A stretch of 64,000 nt of DNA from Pomacea canaliculata. Its lineage: Eukaryota > Mollusca > Gastropoda > Architaenioglossa > Ampullariidae. The position numbers were made by a program, and so were the translations under genes. The stretch is from contig NC_037595.1 of assembly GCF_003073045.1 (NCBI RefSeq), positions 6,436,227 to 6,500,226 on the forward strand. Direction: 5' to 3'. Below are positions 1 to 12,099 of the stretch, piece after piece (positions within the stretch are counted from its first letter, which is position 1; each line of letters begins with the position of its first letter). The notes below the pieces were generated by a model. That model did not search any database, was not told where the DNA came from, and saw nothing but the letters and a program-made list of their open reading frames with translations.

Positions 1-1931
1 AGGACAGCAGGCCAGGTCTGATCATAAAATATGTTTTGGAGTTTTAAATGCTGAGTCTTACGATTGTAATTAACTTACCACCTCACTAGATATCTGAATC
101 ACATTTGAGTTTGCTGTACTGCCACATCACTGGTTTTATTCTCATTTATGTTTATCCCTCGCTCATCAAAGCATGCTGAAATTCAGTAAATATTACACGC
201 GCACTTCACCAAGAAATTCACAACCAACCCCAAATGCAGGCACACACAATCGATACATACACACAAAAATTATGGTGGGCTATACATCAGGGGTTGTTCA
301 ATGTCACAAACACACTAACACTGTGACAAAGCTCGTTTATTTTACATCAAGTGAAGGAATAAAGTTCTATCCTTTCTTTCAGTTTTAGGTATTTTATAAA
401 AACAAAGGCTTAAGAAGCTACTGACAGTAACATTACTTTCAGTGAATCTGGTACAGATTTTATCCATCAGAAAAAAAATTAGGGTACCTTTTACATTCAG
501 AAGGTAACATTTGCTTCAGGGTCATTTCTGGGACAAATATATACAAAATAACATGATTTCATGTACAACACATCACCAGAAATAAATCTATTCCCTGTCA
601 AACATGGTTTAGTTGTTTAGCGAGCAACTGTTGATGATTATTTACAGTCAGACTTGTTAATATGTTAATGGCGAAGTGTGGATCTTTCTTAACAAAATCC
701 AGAACAATTACATATTTTTAAAAAGTTCCTCAGTGACATCCTTCAAAAATCAAAAGCATCCTAAAACATGGACTTGATGTAGGAACTAGACATGGTCTAT
801 ACCACTTTAAATAAAACAAATGAAAAAAAAAACAGAATCGCTCACACAAATATGTTCAAATGATTCGCTGCCTTTAGTAATCTCTTTCGTATTTAGTTCA
901 CTAAAGCAAAATCTTTCTGAGTAAAAACATGTTGGATGATACTCATTAGACCACATGGCAACCCAGTCTAGAATTTCTAGAAACTTCCTCGACTCACAAG
1001 GTGCAGCACAACCCATCAGAGGGCAAGAATCACATCATACTGGAAACTGAAGAACAGCACAAGCAGTTGGAACCTGGTTTAGTCGTTACTGATGAACAGA
1101 CAGTAGGCTAGGATGTATTCATTAGAGTCTTGGGCATGCTTAGCAATCCTGTTTTCTTTCAAAAGATTTGGACTTGGGTAGGCCATGCCCTGCTTGTCAC
1201 CATTCTAGAGAGGATGACAAGAATAATGTGCTGTTTCATCATCTGCCAAGAGGCTGTCCTGCAGCATGAGTGTTTAAATGACCAAGTGCCACAGGCTCAG
1301 GTAGGGTTAAATGGCAAGTCATATTCTACAGATGTGCGGGAAGTCCAACATGGAAGAAGTTATCCTTCTTCACAAAATCCACAGAAAACAAATGAGTTGG
1401 AGTTCACAACAGAATTGAAAAAAAAAATTATGTGTATAAATTTTAAGTATACATATATTTTGGCTGGAAAATTATTATATTTGTGTATGCATGTTGGGAA
1501 GAGAGGGGAGGGGAGAAAATGGTGAGATGAGATCTGAACAGTACAGCCAATCCTCTCTCTATTGGCGACAGGCACTAACTGTTGCACTACTGGACCATGG
1601 TGTATGGGCACGCACATGTGCAAGCCATAAAAGGAATGTGTGCACCCCAATGTTCTAATTTTAATTTGTGGCAGATTCAGAGTAAACAACAACAGTTTTG
1701 TGTTAATATTGCAGCTCTATCAGAATCTCCAGCAGGCATCAGTTTACAATACTCCCATATAACCTTACCATCAGCACCACCAGCTCATTTCACAATGCTG
1801 TCAACACTGCCACTGGTATTTGCATAACATCCAGCACAATCTCACTTTCCGATGGAAATGATCTTGTTCTCTACACACTGGTAATCAGCAGCCAAGGTAC
1901 AAGTCTGGGAGGTCAAACGATGACTGCGAAA
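1..1931 (-). other. Region downstream of cryptochrome, probable 3' UTR
   Basis: No conserved coding exon is visible on either strand. It directly follows the cry stop codon on the minus strand, so at least part of it is likely cry 3' UTR. Read on the minus strand, canonical AATAAA signals lie at 336-341 and 135-140 (seen as TTTATT on the plus strand). Which one is used cannot be told from sequence. Short open frames here show no codon or family signal. Confidence 0.4.
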
Positions 1932-4900
1932 TCATATCTTGTTCTCCAGCCGCATTCCAGATGTCTGTTCATGATCATCATCTGAAGAAGTGCTGGTAAA
2001 CATGTTGGCCTTCAGCAGAAACATGTCCACTGCAATGAAAAGAGTCGGGTTTTCATTGCAAGAGGTACCTGATCTAAAAGTGCTGTACTAGTTCCTTAAA
2101 CTTTTTATCCATCTGAAATTCCTCTTTCAAAAGCTCAATAAAAGATAAAATCAAAAAAGCATCGCAGAAAATCTTTCAGGACCAATTTTTTTTAAATCTT
2201 GCTCAAACAGTGTTCATAGAACTCTTGAAAATTAGAAAGGCAAATTAAAAGAAAATATATATCTAAACACTTAGCAATGACAATATACCAATCAAATAAT
2301 GGGATTTTTTATAATAATGGGGTAACTCATAATCTATACTTTCCATTCTTCAAATAATGCATAAACAGAATGCAAATCGACTTACCTTTTGGAATCTTTG
2401 GAGGATCCAGCTTCCTCTTATACCCTGAAACTGAAACCAGTGACAATCTGATAAAATCAGGCCTTGAAACAGAAAGTATAACAATCCAGATGCAAAAACT
2501 GAAATATCTGAATGCAAGAATTTTCAAAATGCATCTTAATGAAACTTTTTAATTAACACTGGAAAAAATATATATACTAAATACTTTGTCTCTTAGTACA
2601 GAAGACTTCTGCAATTTTATTGCTCTGTTCTCTGTAACAATGAATAACTGTTGTTTTGCTAAAATAATAAAACTGAAGGTCTGCCTCTTTTGCTTCTTTT
2701 GTTTTCAAATGAAAATCTTATCCTTCTCAGAAAATTCATGGTTACTGTATTATTTTCTTATCCTCACTTGTTAAAGTGTAGCCCTAGAGGCAAACAGAAA
2801 ATTAATTAAGTTGCAAACAAACTAAAAAAAATTAAGGACACAGTGCCATCATCAGTTACAAAAGTGTAGAATGAAACAAATTTTTTTTTAAAGAAAGACA
2901 CATATAGAATAGTCAACATTTTAAGCGCTAACATTACTAGGTCACAACCATAGCAAAAGCTTCAAATATGCTGATGAGGTATTGCCCAATCAGCAGGCCT
3001 GCATTCATAGCATCACAGGAAATTTCCAAACCCAGGTATGAGGTGTGGTGTTTACGAGCTAGTACTACCTAGAGATTTAGCATGTTTTAATGAAAATAAG
3101 CATACAGATTTGACAAAAATTTGTAAAACTTACCTGAGGAGCTGACAAGAAGATGTTTGTAGACCTGGCGCATGCGTTCCATATTGACACGACTGACATG
3201 GGTGTGGTCTACCATTGGGAGTGGGTAATCCTTTCCAATGATGCAACGCGCTGCTTTCTGCACTGCTTCTGGGGCAGTCCATGGCTCATAGATATACTGA
3301 GTGGGAAACCCCTTTAGCGCAGGGAGGTAATGCCTATCAAACAAAAAGAAAATCTGTTCCAGCTTACATGGCCTCTTAAGTTTTTATTGGTCTGACCTTT
3401 CTTGATAAACAGAAAATTCAGTATATAATTTTCCAACTTGCCCTCTTTTTTAAAAAAAAGCACTCTAAATGAAAAGAGATAAACATCTATGCAATTATCA
3501 ACTAAAACTCTATTTTGTGATTTGAGTTGGTGTCTGCATAAAGAAAACTGCAAGCAAACAAAATAATGTCAGAAAAGCAGAAATATGTCATTACTGCAAA
3601 ATCTACAATACATTTTCACAGGTGCTGCAACCAGCAGCATCAAAATAGGAAACTCGCTTTTCCCAACCATGCAGCACAGCTAGACTCACCTGACAAAATC
3701 CCCAGTTGGGTCTGCACGCTTGCCAAAGTTGACAGGACAATAGCAGTGGAAAAACTGCTGGAAGAAAGCGCTGCATGACAGCCACATCCACATGCCTGCA
3801 TTGACACTCCAGTCTGCGTCCAGCAGCAGCTCATCAAACACCTGGCATGGGGAAGAAGTTTGGAGAACCAGGTTGAGACCAGATGCAGAGGTCAGTAAAT
3901 AAATGCAGTAAAATGCTATTTGCAATGGTTACATGTTTCACTCAAACCCACCTCTCTCTCTCACACACACAGACAGAGTACATTTTTTTTTCATGTTTAC
4001 TGACAATTGAATTTCTTTGTTGTATGATCAACAGTCTTTTTTTGTACACTGCACACTGGGCTCACCTCTACATGGGGAATTGCACTCAACAAACTATGAA
4101 CAGTCTACCAGAATTAAATAGTAAAAAGCGCACATCCTTCTCAAGCATAAGCAATATATTCTCAGAAGTGTTTACCTTCATACCCTCTTCCCAGGAGATC
4201 CAAAGGTCTCCACGAGTGAGGAAGCAGGCAACAGCATGACGTGCTAGATGATGAATCCAACCTTCCTTCTTGAGCTGCACCATGATAGCATCTATCCAGG
4301 GAAACCCTGTCTGACCCTGTCCAATAACAAGCACAAATGTACCCAAAAACCACTCCCCCATGTAAGCATTCAGGCAACCACAGCAACCTAAACAGACTGC
4401 TCTAAAATCTGTCACCAGTGTCAAATTTACCAAAGACCTCTAGTTAAACAGTTAAAAGTCACTTATGCACACTTGTACATCAAAATCAATAAATAAATGA
4501 AAGCGCACACACATATGTATATATACATCTATACAAACATAAAAAAACTGTTGTTTGCTAAGTACATTATGAACTATCATCAGGATTTGTCAGCACTGCA
4601 ATTTTTTTCTATCCTCTCCCAGACTACAAAAATGCTGTTATCATTTTAAAAATTGAGGGAAAAACAAAACTGTTAATAAAATGAATACATTTTGATGTAG
4701 CAAAACTTACCTCAGCCCATTTGGCAAGTGCCTCTGGGTTGTGGTCCCAAGGAATCTGGACACAAATGCTGTTGCCAGACATCTTGTCAAAGTTTGGGTT
4801 ATTGGTCGCAGCTGTGTAAAAGAATTCTCGCCACAACAGCTGGCCATGCAGCGCAAGTGGTGGCTCCTGGCCTTTCTTAACCTTTAATCGAAATACACAC

Positions 4901-7900
4901 ATACCTCTAAATAAGCAAAGTGATGCCATTAAACATCCATACATATACCTTTTATCCAGCTAAATGATTTCCTTTCAGCAAGGCAGAATATCTCCTAAAC
5001 TGTTCATACTACGACTGAACAGATTATATGTTTCAGTTATTTCTGATGTTACCTTTCATACACTCTGTTCCATAGACAAGGAATGTGAGGGTAATACACC
5101 AAAGATCATATTATGAATTCTTAAACATCTGTTCAATGTGCTTTACCTAAAAAAAAATTTACTAGCCATTGGCAATCACAGAAGTAACTGGAGGGGACCA
5201 GCAAAAATTAAGTAATTTATTCCATCCTTCCTCTCTCCCCACTTGTCAGTTAAAAACTTCTGAAGGAATAATTTGAAACATCTACAATATAATAAGTTTT
5301 TTTAAAATTATTATTATTATAGTGCCACAGCCACAGTCAGGCCCATAGCACTTTTTTGATAAACTTTCATAAATAAGAAAAAATCTCTTATCCACCAAAC
5401 CTCCCCTCACCAACCCACACACTGTCGTAAACAAGCCCTACACATACACAATCAGCACACAGTGTTGATAAATTTTCATAATCTGATGACAACACAGGCA
5501 AAAAAGAGAGAGAGAAATATGATCAAGACCAACAGGGCCCTTTCAAAGAAATGAAAATGTTCTATTTACAAAATTATTGAAATTAATGAAATGAACAGGA
5601 AGCATTTGTTTATAAATATGCAAAAAACTTACTTTTTTATAAAGTTCTGTTAGTTTCCAGTAGAAGAGTCTGGGTGAGAGGCAGCCAAAACGAAGGTATG
5701 GACTAAGACCTGTCTGGCTTGGGAACAAAGACTGTGGACTCATCTTTGGTCGCTCAAAGCTAGCAACCCATGCCTGAAATTTAAGGGGAGGCAACAAACA
5801 TTTTTATAATAAAAAAAAACAAAACAATTCAGCTCTAAATTTTTTATATGTGCAAACAAGCAGCTGAGATGAATTTATTGGGTATGAGAAAGCAATTCTT
5901 AAAAAAAAAAACCTCTGGCCCCCCTCCCCACTTTAATGAGCATTTGAATTGGTAAATATTCATAGTTTGTGGCAGGATTTGGTGTTTTTGATGCCAGCAG
6001 AAAACATCAGAATTCTAAGAAAGCCAGAACACATATGACCCGCCATTTTGTGGACACCAAATAATCAATTTAAGAGACCAAGCAAAGGCTAATTGAAAGT
6101 GTAATGTCTACCAAACTGAAGAAGTGACAGTAAATTTTGAGGCCATTTATAAAGAAAAGAGAATTGCTTCTAAGAACTGACACAGTTTCTCCTATGCAGA
6201 TTCGGCTGATGTCATGTACATCACAAGCAGGAGACAATACACATGCTATATAGCATTTATCACCAACTTGCATGCAAGAACATAAGCTGATTACAAGAGA
6301 TGGATGTTACAGGAAAGGTGTGTAGTTCTATTTTTAGAGCAGCCAGTACTGCAGACAGGGTTATTGATTGGCCTTTGGAGAGGGCTTGGAGCAAACTCCT
6401 GTTTATATGCACTGATGACTCAAGTAGACGATGCAAAAACATGGGTTGGGATTTTGACTAGGAAACTAAGATTTTAGCCACAATGGTCTATGGAAAGCAA
6501 TCAATTTCCACTCCTTCCTCTTAAGTCTTCTTTATAAGTTCCTGTCATCATTTAACTTTTAACCTTGTTGATCAAGAAACATTATCAGCTCCTAATCTAA
6601 TTCTCTCCCTTTACTATAATCCTTTAAAGCCCAACAGAAATGCGCTGTAGCAATACACAAGGTCAGTGCAGCAGCCTCTACATCACTTCCAATATCATTC
6701 AACTGATGTTTAAGCTTTAAGACTGCTGTTACATTCTACTCAGTTATCGCTCTCTCTACAGCTGTTGTTTCCAAAGTGTACATTACTATAAAAGTCCACA
6801 CTTGAAATGAAAACTTAAACTCTTTTTTATGGACATAAACATGGATCCAAATGTTTGGTATTATGCAAAAGAGTGTGTTACCTTTCGTTCCAAATGGCGA
6901 TATATCCTTGCCAGAGCCTCTGACTCTCCACCTCGGAATGTTGCTGGTCCAAGGTTATCTGTGTCAAAACCTATGGGGGAAAACACTCTTATCAACACTC
7001 TTGTCATTAAGCAATTTTGTCACTGCGTGCTGTCAATTGTCAACCAAAACATTATCATAAGGCAGTTTTGCATTTTAAATAGTCTCAATAATTTCACCAT
7101 CAATCAAAGACAAATTTTGGACAAAAAGCATGAGATGGGGGAAGCCACACAGAGGAAATAAGAAACATTATAAAGGATAACTCGTATGGAGAGAGGAGGG
7201 AATCTGTGCTGCCCTAAAGTGAGGCAACAGTCAGGATTGGTGAAATCAGGAGTTGAGATTGTAAACAGGTTTAGCTCATTGTAAGATACTAATTCCAACT
7301 TCTTATAATCTTGTGTGTTGTCTCAATGTTTAGCCATACAATCTGCTCAGCTCATGAACCACATACCATTCCCCCCCCCCCAAAAAAAAAAAAAATGAAA
7401 ATGTCTATATATACAACTGCCAAATCTAATGACACCACTCTCCATTCAAATATGTTTGCTGAGGTGGAAGGTCAAAGACTAGATGCAGCACATATTAAAT
7501 CACCAAGAGCACTGAAACTTTATAGCTGAATAGAGGACTCTACAAAGATGACAACTTACTCTGCTGCATCTTGTCCTTAGGGAAAAATATCCTAAAGAAA
7601 GGGATCACTACAAGAACAAGTAGTAGCAGGTCTTACCCAGTTCTTCAAGAGATGGAACACCATATTTATCATCGTGGTCATCTGCGACAGGGGTATGAGT
7701 GTGCTTTAACATGGTAGCTGTGACTGTCTCCAAGGGAACAGGAGGTGGCAGCAGACCAGACAAAATGGACTGGAACCTTCTGTATGTTAAAGGAGGCTGA
7801 TTGTTGTTGGCTTCTAAAATGCTGAAATAAAAAAAGTATAATATACATAAGCTAGACTATCCATTTCATTAAGAAAATATTAAATATATTTTATGCTGCT

Positions 7901-10900
7901 TCTTTGCTATTTTGAATAAAAGCCTACCTAATTCAGCAAAACAATGTTTCTGAGAGAAAGAATTAAAAGTTCAACTCACTGCCTCAAGTCATAAAGTGTG
8001 TGCGATGGTTTCGTGACCACTTGCACGCCAATTTCTGCTGCCAATGCACAGATGGCTGCATCTCTCTCTTTTCCATATGGTTCTGGGTCTTCTTCGAATG
8101 TCAGTTGTGTAATGTTCCATTCCTGAAGATGAAGCTGCTATGTTACCTACAGTTTGTACACTCTATTCTCACAATGACTTGACTAAGTCTATTCAATCCA
8201 CAGCAACCTGCCTAGCAGACCGGAAGGGATCTCGCTATGATACATGTTTAAAGATATTAATTTTACAGTAAAATTCAATATTAAAGAAATTACTGAAAAC
8301 TCTCCTGCTGTAACTGCTATTTTACAAAGTCTTATGAAGAAACTGTCAAAACAGAATTTGGCTAGTGTACAAATCAAAATGCAGCAAAAACACACAAGAC
8401 AGATAAAAGTATATTTGCAACAATATAACAAATCTAGTGTAACTTTCCTCTTTAATAAAGCCATTGAATCCATACATTAAGCCACAGAACTCACTTTAAA
8501 AATTCTGGAAAAGACATCGGCTGGCTGTCCACGAATGACAAAGAGCCGGCTGTTCAACTTTCGTAGGCTGCTGTCCAGATCCTCCAAGCTTTCCAGCAAA
8601 AATCTGTCAAATGTCAGCCATTTATTTGTCAACACTTTGCCGATGACAGGGTCTACGTACGAACTTCTAATACAAGGACACAGGTGTGGCCTGCCGCTTA
8701 CCAAATATTACAAGTGCCATCACAAACACTTTTTGCTAGAAAATGACGGAGGGGGCGACTTTACTTGACTGTTCAAAACTGCGAGGCATGTATTATTGCA
8801 TTCTTTAGTTAGACTACAGAAACACAAACAAAAAGAAACCGCCTGCAAGTTGCAGACGACAGAAGTGGTCGAGATGAAAAAGCGGTTTTCATAACAATTA
8901 TTAGACATAAACACACTTAAGGATCGATAAGAATGACTAAGGAGTAAAGTCCTTGGCTGCTCGAGAAATCATTTTTATGTTTTGACTATTTTGTCTATGT
9001 AATCTATCTGTACTTCTCACCCAGCAACACTGTGTATTTCACGGAATCATACCCATTACAAAAGTAGCAAAAAAATCAATAATCGCGGCTCTTCTCATAT
9101 ACTAAAGGGGTGCGGGGAGGCGGGTAGTTCTCCATGATCAGCTTGTAGTTTCACTCAATGGTACAGTTTTCGTATGTTATGAAAGCCACGTAGCAGGTTT
9201 TTGAATAACCCATGCTAAAGACAGCGAACTTGTATTACTGCTGGCAGACGATTTTTTTTTTTTCCAGTTAACTACTAAAACGAGGCAGTTGTGTATAAAG
9301 CTTCCGGTTTAGTCACACTCTTTTTGTTTAGGCTCGCCGAGACCAACAGCGGAGAAACTTGATAGAAAACGGTTTGGGCACAGAAACGTCTAACCCCGTG
9401 GTACGTGTGTCTTTGAACACGTGCATGCATGTTGTTGCCGCCTGCCAACGCGCCTTGAAAGTGAAAAAAAAAAAAACAACAACCAATGACACTTAGAAAC
9501 CTGTGCTATTTTTAGAAAACAAATGAGCGACTTCATCAAAGTATGAAACACGAGAAACAGCATTTTTTATCTAGATGTCTCAGGTTTTAAGGTCTATATT
9601 TTTTTTTAATGTTGACAAGCACAACTCTACAGGTCAAATTCAGGAAAACCATCTATCTCACAACGTGGTTTTATTTTTTATTCTTTGCCATGCATCCTTA
9701 AATATCGGGTTTCTATCTCAGGAACAAATAGTTCCTCGCCTAGATTTAAGGAAATTAAATCTCCTAGTTATCTTGGCCCACCAATTTGAAAAACAATTTG
9801 TTGTCTACAGACTACCGACAAAAGCAAGCAAGATTAAATGATGCAAAATGTGTACCACCCTAAAAATCTGGGCTACTTAAATTCACCAAGATAATGCATT
9901 TAACAATTTACACAAGAATCATTTCAGTGGGCATAACAATGTCAAAAAAATCTGAATGTCAAATGGCTTCATAAGAATAAATGAATGAACTGTCAAACTC
10001 CCTGGCCTTTTGTTTAATGATTAAATCTCTCTGCAATGTAAGCCAAATTAAATAGGAGACACAGCAGTGAAACCAGTATAGCAAAACACCTTAAAAATAA
10101 GTTTATTAAATTCAGATTAAATGTGAACTTCCATTACTTAAGGAGTTGATATTATTAAACTTGTATGCATGAATAAAAATGCAAAATGGATGTTTTTATT
10201 AAAATATATCAGAAAAGATAATGGCTTTCATCTGTCCACACAGTCTGGCGGCACAAAAGACACTATGTAAAAATGGGCAAAGACAGTAGTAAGCATCAGG
10301 AAGAAGCAAAGAGATGTTAAGATATGCAACCAAAGACACTTTTGAAGGGAGATATCATTCTCTTGGACACAGAACATGTTTTGCCAATAAAGCTTCTTCT
10401 AGTCACATTTGGATGTAAACACTGCTACACAACTACTAAACACTTATTCATGGTGACTACTCAACATATGATTGTCTGATCTTTGTTGGCTATAACTAAA
10501 GATTGAATTGAACTCCCCTTGGAACCAATAAAGTGTATTAAATGTATTGTGTTGTGTGACTTAAAATTGAAAAATATAAAAGAATTTTGGATCAAGAAAT
10601 AAATCTCAACAGCTCTGCTTATGGTCTGACAGGCCTATAGCAGCTACAACAATTGACAGCTAAAATGCATAATGGGTCATGTATTCTGACCAATGTGAGA
10701 TTATCTGACATTTTGTAAATGAATCATGCCATAAATTATTTCACTCTCAGAGGTACTTGATGAGAATGAGAGAATGCTGAGCCCTATTTATACTCTCCAC
10801 CTTATCCAGACTGTACCAAAACCTCATAAATTCTGTTGCAATCTAGATTCTGCTAAACTTTATTGAAACCTTCATAAAAGTATATTTTCTTGCTGCTGGG

Positions 10901-11821
10901 GTATCATGATATGGATTTCATGACTCAACTTTAAGGATGACCATATTTACTGCATTTATCTAAAAATGGTAAAAGTGTAGAAGGGCAGATTTGCAATTTT
11001 TTAATGATGGCGGTTATTTTATCACATACCTACAGACTATGATGCACTTAAATGGTGGGCTGTTACTGCTAGTGTGGGCGGGCCGCCCTCACTGTACGAA
11101 TTATGTAAAGGCAATTAACTAGCGCAGCTAAACTGAGATGTAATTCAATGGGCTTTGGGATGTTTTTTACTTCCATTAGAACTTCAATCCCAATTTACTG
11201 GCATGGATACGGTTGTCAAGTTATAAGGAGAAACCCCTGGCAATATCAGATACTGAAAGTGATTTAAATGATTTATACCATGAGACCCTCCACATATTTG
11301 ATATTTCCAAGGTCAATATCATCTTTGCATATCAGTCGTACATCGTTACTTAAATTATCCGATTAAGTCGTAATGAAGGACTGTCCCTAAATAAACTACT
11401 GTAGTATTAAAGTTCTGCATATATTATTATTGTAAAATAACACAATCTATATCCATCAAAGCAGCAGCTGTTTACCTCATCGACGTACCCAAATGCTATA
11501 ATTAGAACCGAGGAGGGAAATATTTATCTCATCTGGCCAAGGCGAGGAAGCGTGGCGATAAAGCTTTCAGGTTAAAAATACCGAAACAGAAAGTAATGAA
11601 TTTGTATAATCATACCTCCATTTGTTGATGCCAACTTGAGATGAACCAGCGAACCACGGATCGAGAATGTAAACACACCGGTAACTAGACGAGTCTTTCA
11701 ATGCCTCCAACAACGCAGGATTGTCATGGAGCCGAAGTCCTTTGCGAAACCAGTGAATAGAGTTCTTTTTCGGCATAGTGCCTTCGGATGTCTTCTTAGG
11801 TGATGTGACTTTGCCCTTCAT
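1932..11821 (-). CDS. cry2: Cryptochrome, vertebrate-like (type 2) circadian repressor
   Basis: Twelve coding exons, minus strand, in transcript order: 11616-11821, 8495-8603, 7980-8122, 7637-7821, 6882-6970, 5633-5773, 4711-4881, 4176-4316, 3690-3841, 3134-3333, 2386-2424, 1932-2029. They join in frame to 557 residues. The start is the first ATG after an in-frame TGA. An N-terminal alpha/beta photolyase-like domain ([13 protein letters not shown], about residues 23-35) precedes an FAD-binding helical domain (about 220-490). The electron-transfer tryptophans are kept at W336, W390 and W413. The residue facing flavin N5 is Asn409 (DADWSVNAG), as in vertebrate-type CRYs, not the Cys of Drosophila-type CRY. 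HCYCPV and [16 protein letters not shown] are CRY features and argue against a (6-4) photolyase. These proteins repress CLOCK:BMAL1 in the nucleus. The C-terminal tail is only about 45 residues, with a basic [13 protein letters not shown] stretch that may be a nuclear signal, then an acidic Ser/Asp patch. All introns are GT-AG. Confidence 0.95.
8604..11615. other. cry intron 1 (3.0 kb)
   Basis: This is the longest intron of cry. No conserved exon is visible on either strand. It holds one CACGTG E-box at 9418-9423 and one D-box-like TTATGTAA at 11101-11108, both possible clock elements. A stretch near 10480-10540 resembles the 3' end of a retroelement (ATTGAATTGAA followed by an AATAAAGT motif) but is too short to classify. 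Confidence 0.4.
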
Positions 11822-12060
11822 CTTTACCAAATATCATTTCCGGTTATTTAGGGACTAAGCAGACGCAATTTAGAACAAAACACAGTCGCCACTCATCTAG
11901 CTGAAGAAACACGTCCGACACAACGTGACCAGATGCTATACCTGTACCGACGACGCTGATTGGTCAACACAAGCCCATGTGACTTTTGTTCCTCACGTGT
12001 ACTGCAGCATGCTCATGGAATCCGCTAGTGTTGAGCTTTCCGATCACCTGCGCAGTTATC
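11822..12060 (-). promoter_or_regulatory. Putative cry promoter with canonical E-box
   Basis: The region directly upstream of the cry start contains a perfect palindromic E-box CACGTG at 11994-11999, about 173 bp before the ATG, and an inverted CCAAT box (ATTGG) at 11959-11963. CACGTG is the CLOCK:BMAL1 site that drives Cry genes in vertebrates, so clock control is plausible. That is inference from motif and place. No TATA box is obvious. Confidence 0.5.
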
Positions 12061-12099
12061 GTGACCCCGTGTCGTACCGTTCACCACGCTTTTTTTTTT

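Noticed and set aside
32-102. Inspected as a possible extra observation near the left edge
   Set aside because: Nothing noteworthy is present. The empty finding with the same coordinates carries no claim and should be ignored.
1932-11821. Could this be a (6-4) photolyase instead of a cryptochrome?
   Set aside because: [26 protein letters not shown]-type CRY spacing and [17 protein letters not shown] follow vertebrate-type CRY, not the photolyase pattern (FFHQFFRVYSPV). The short tail alone is not evidence for a photolyase.
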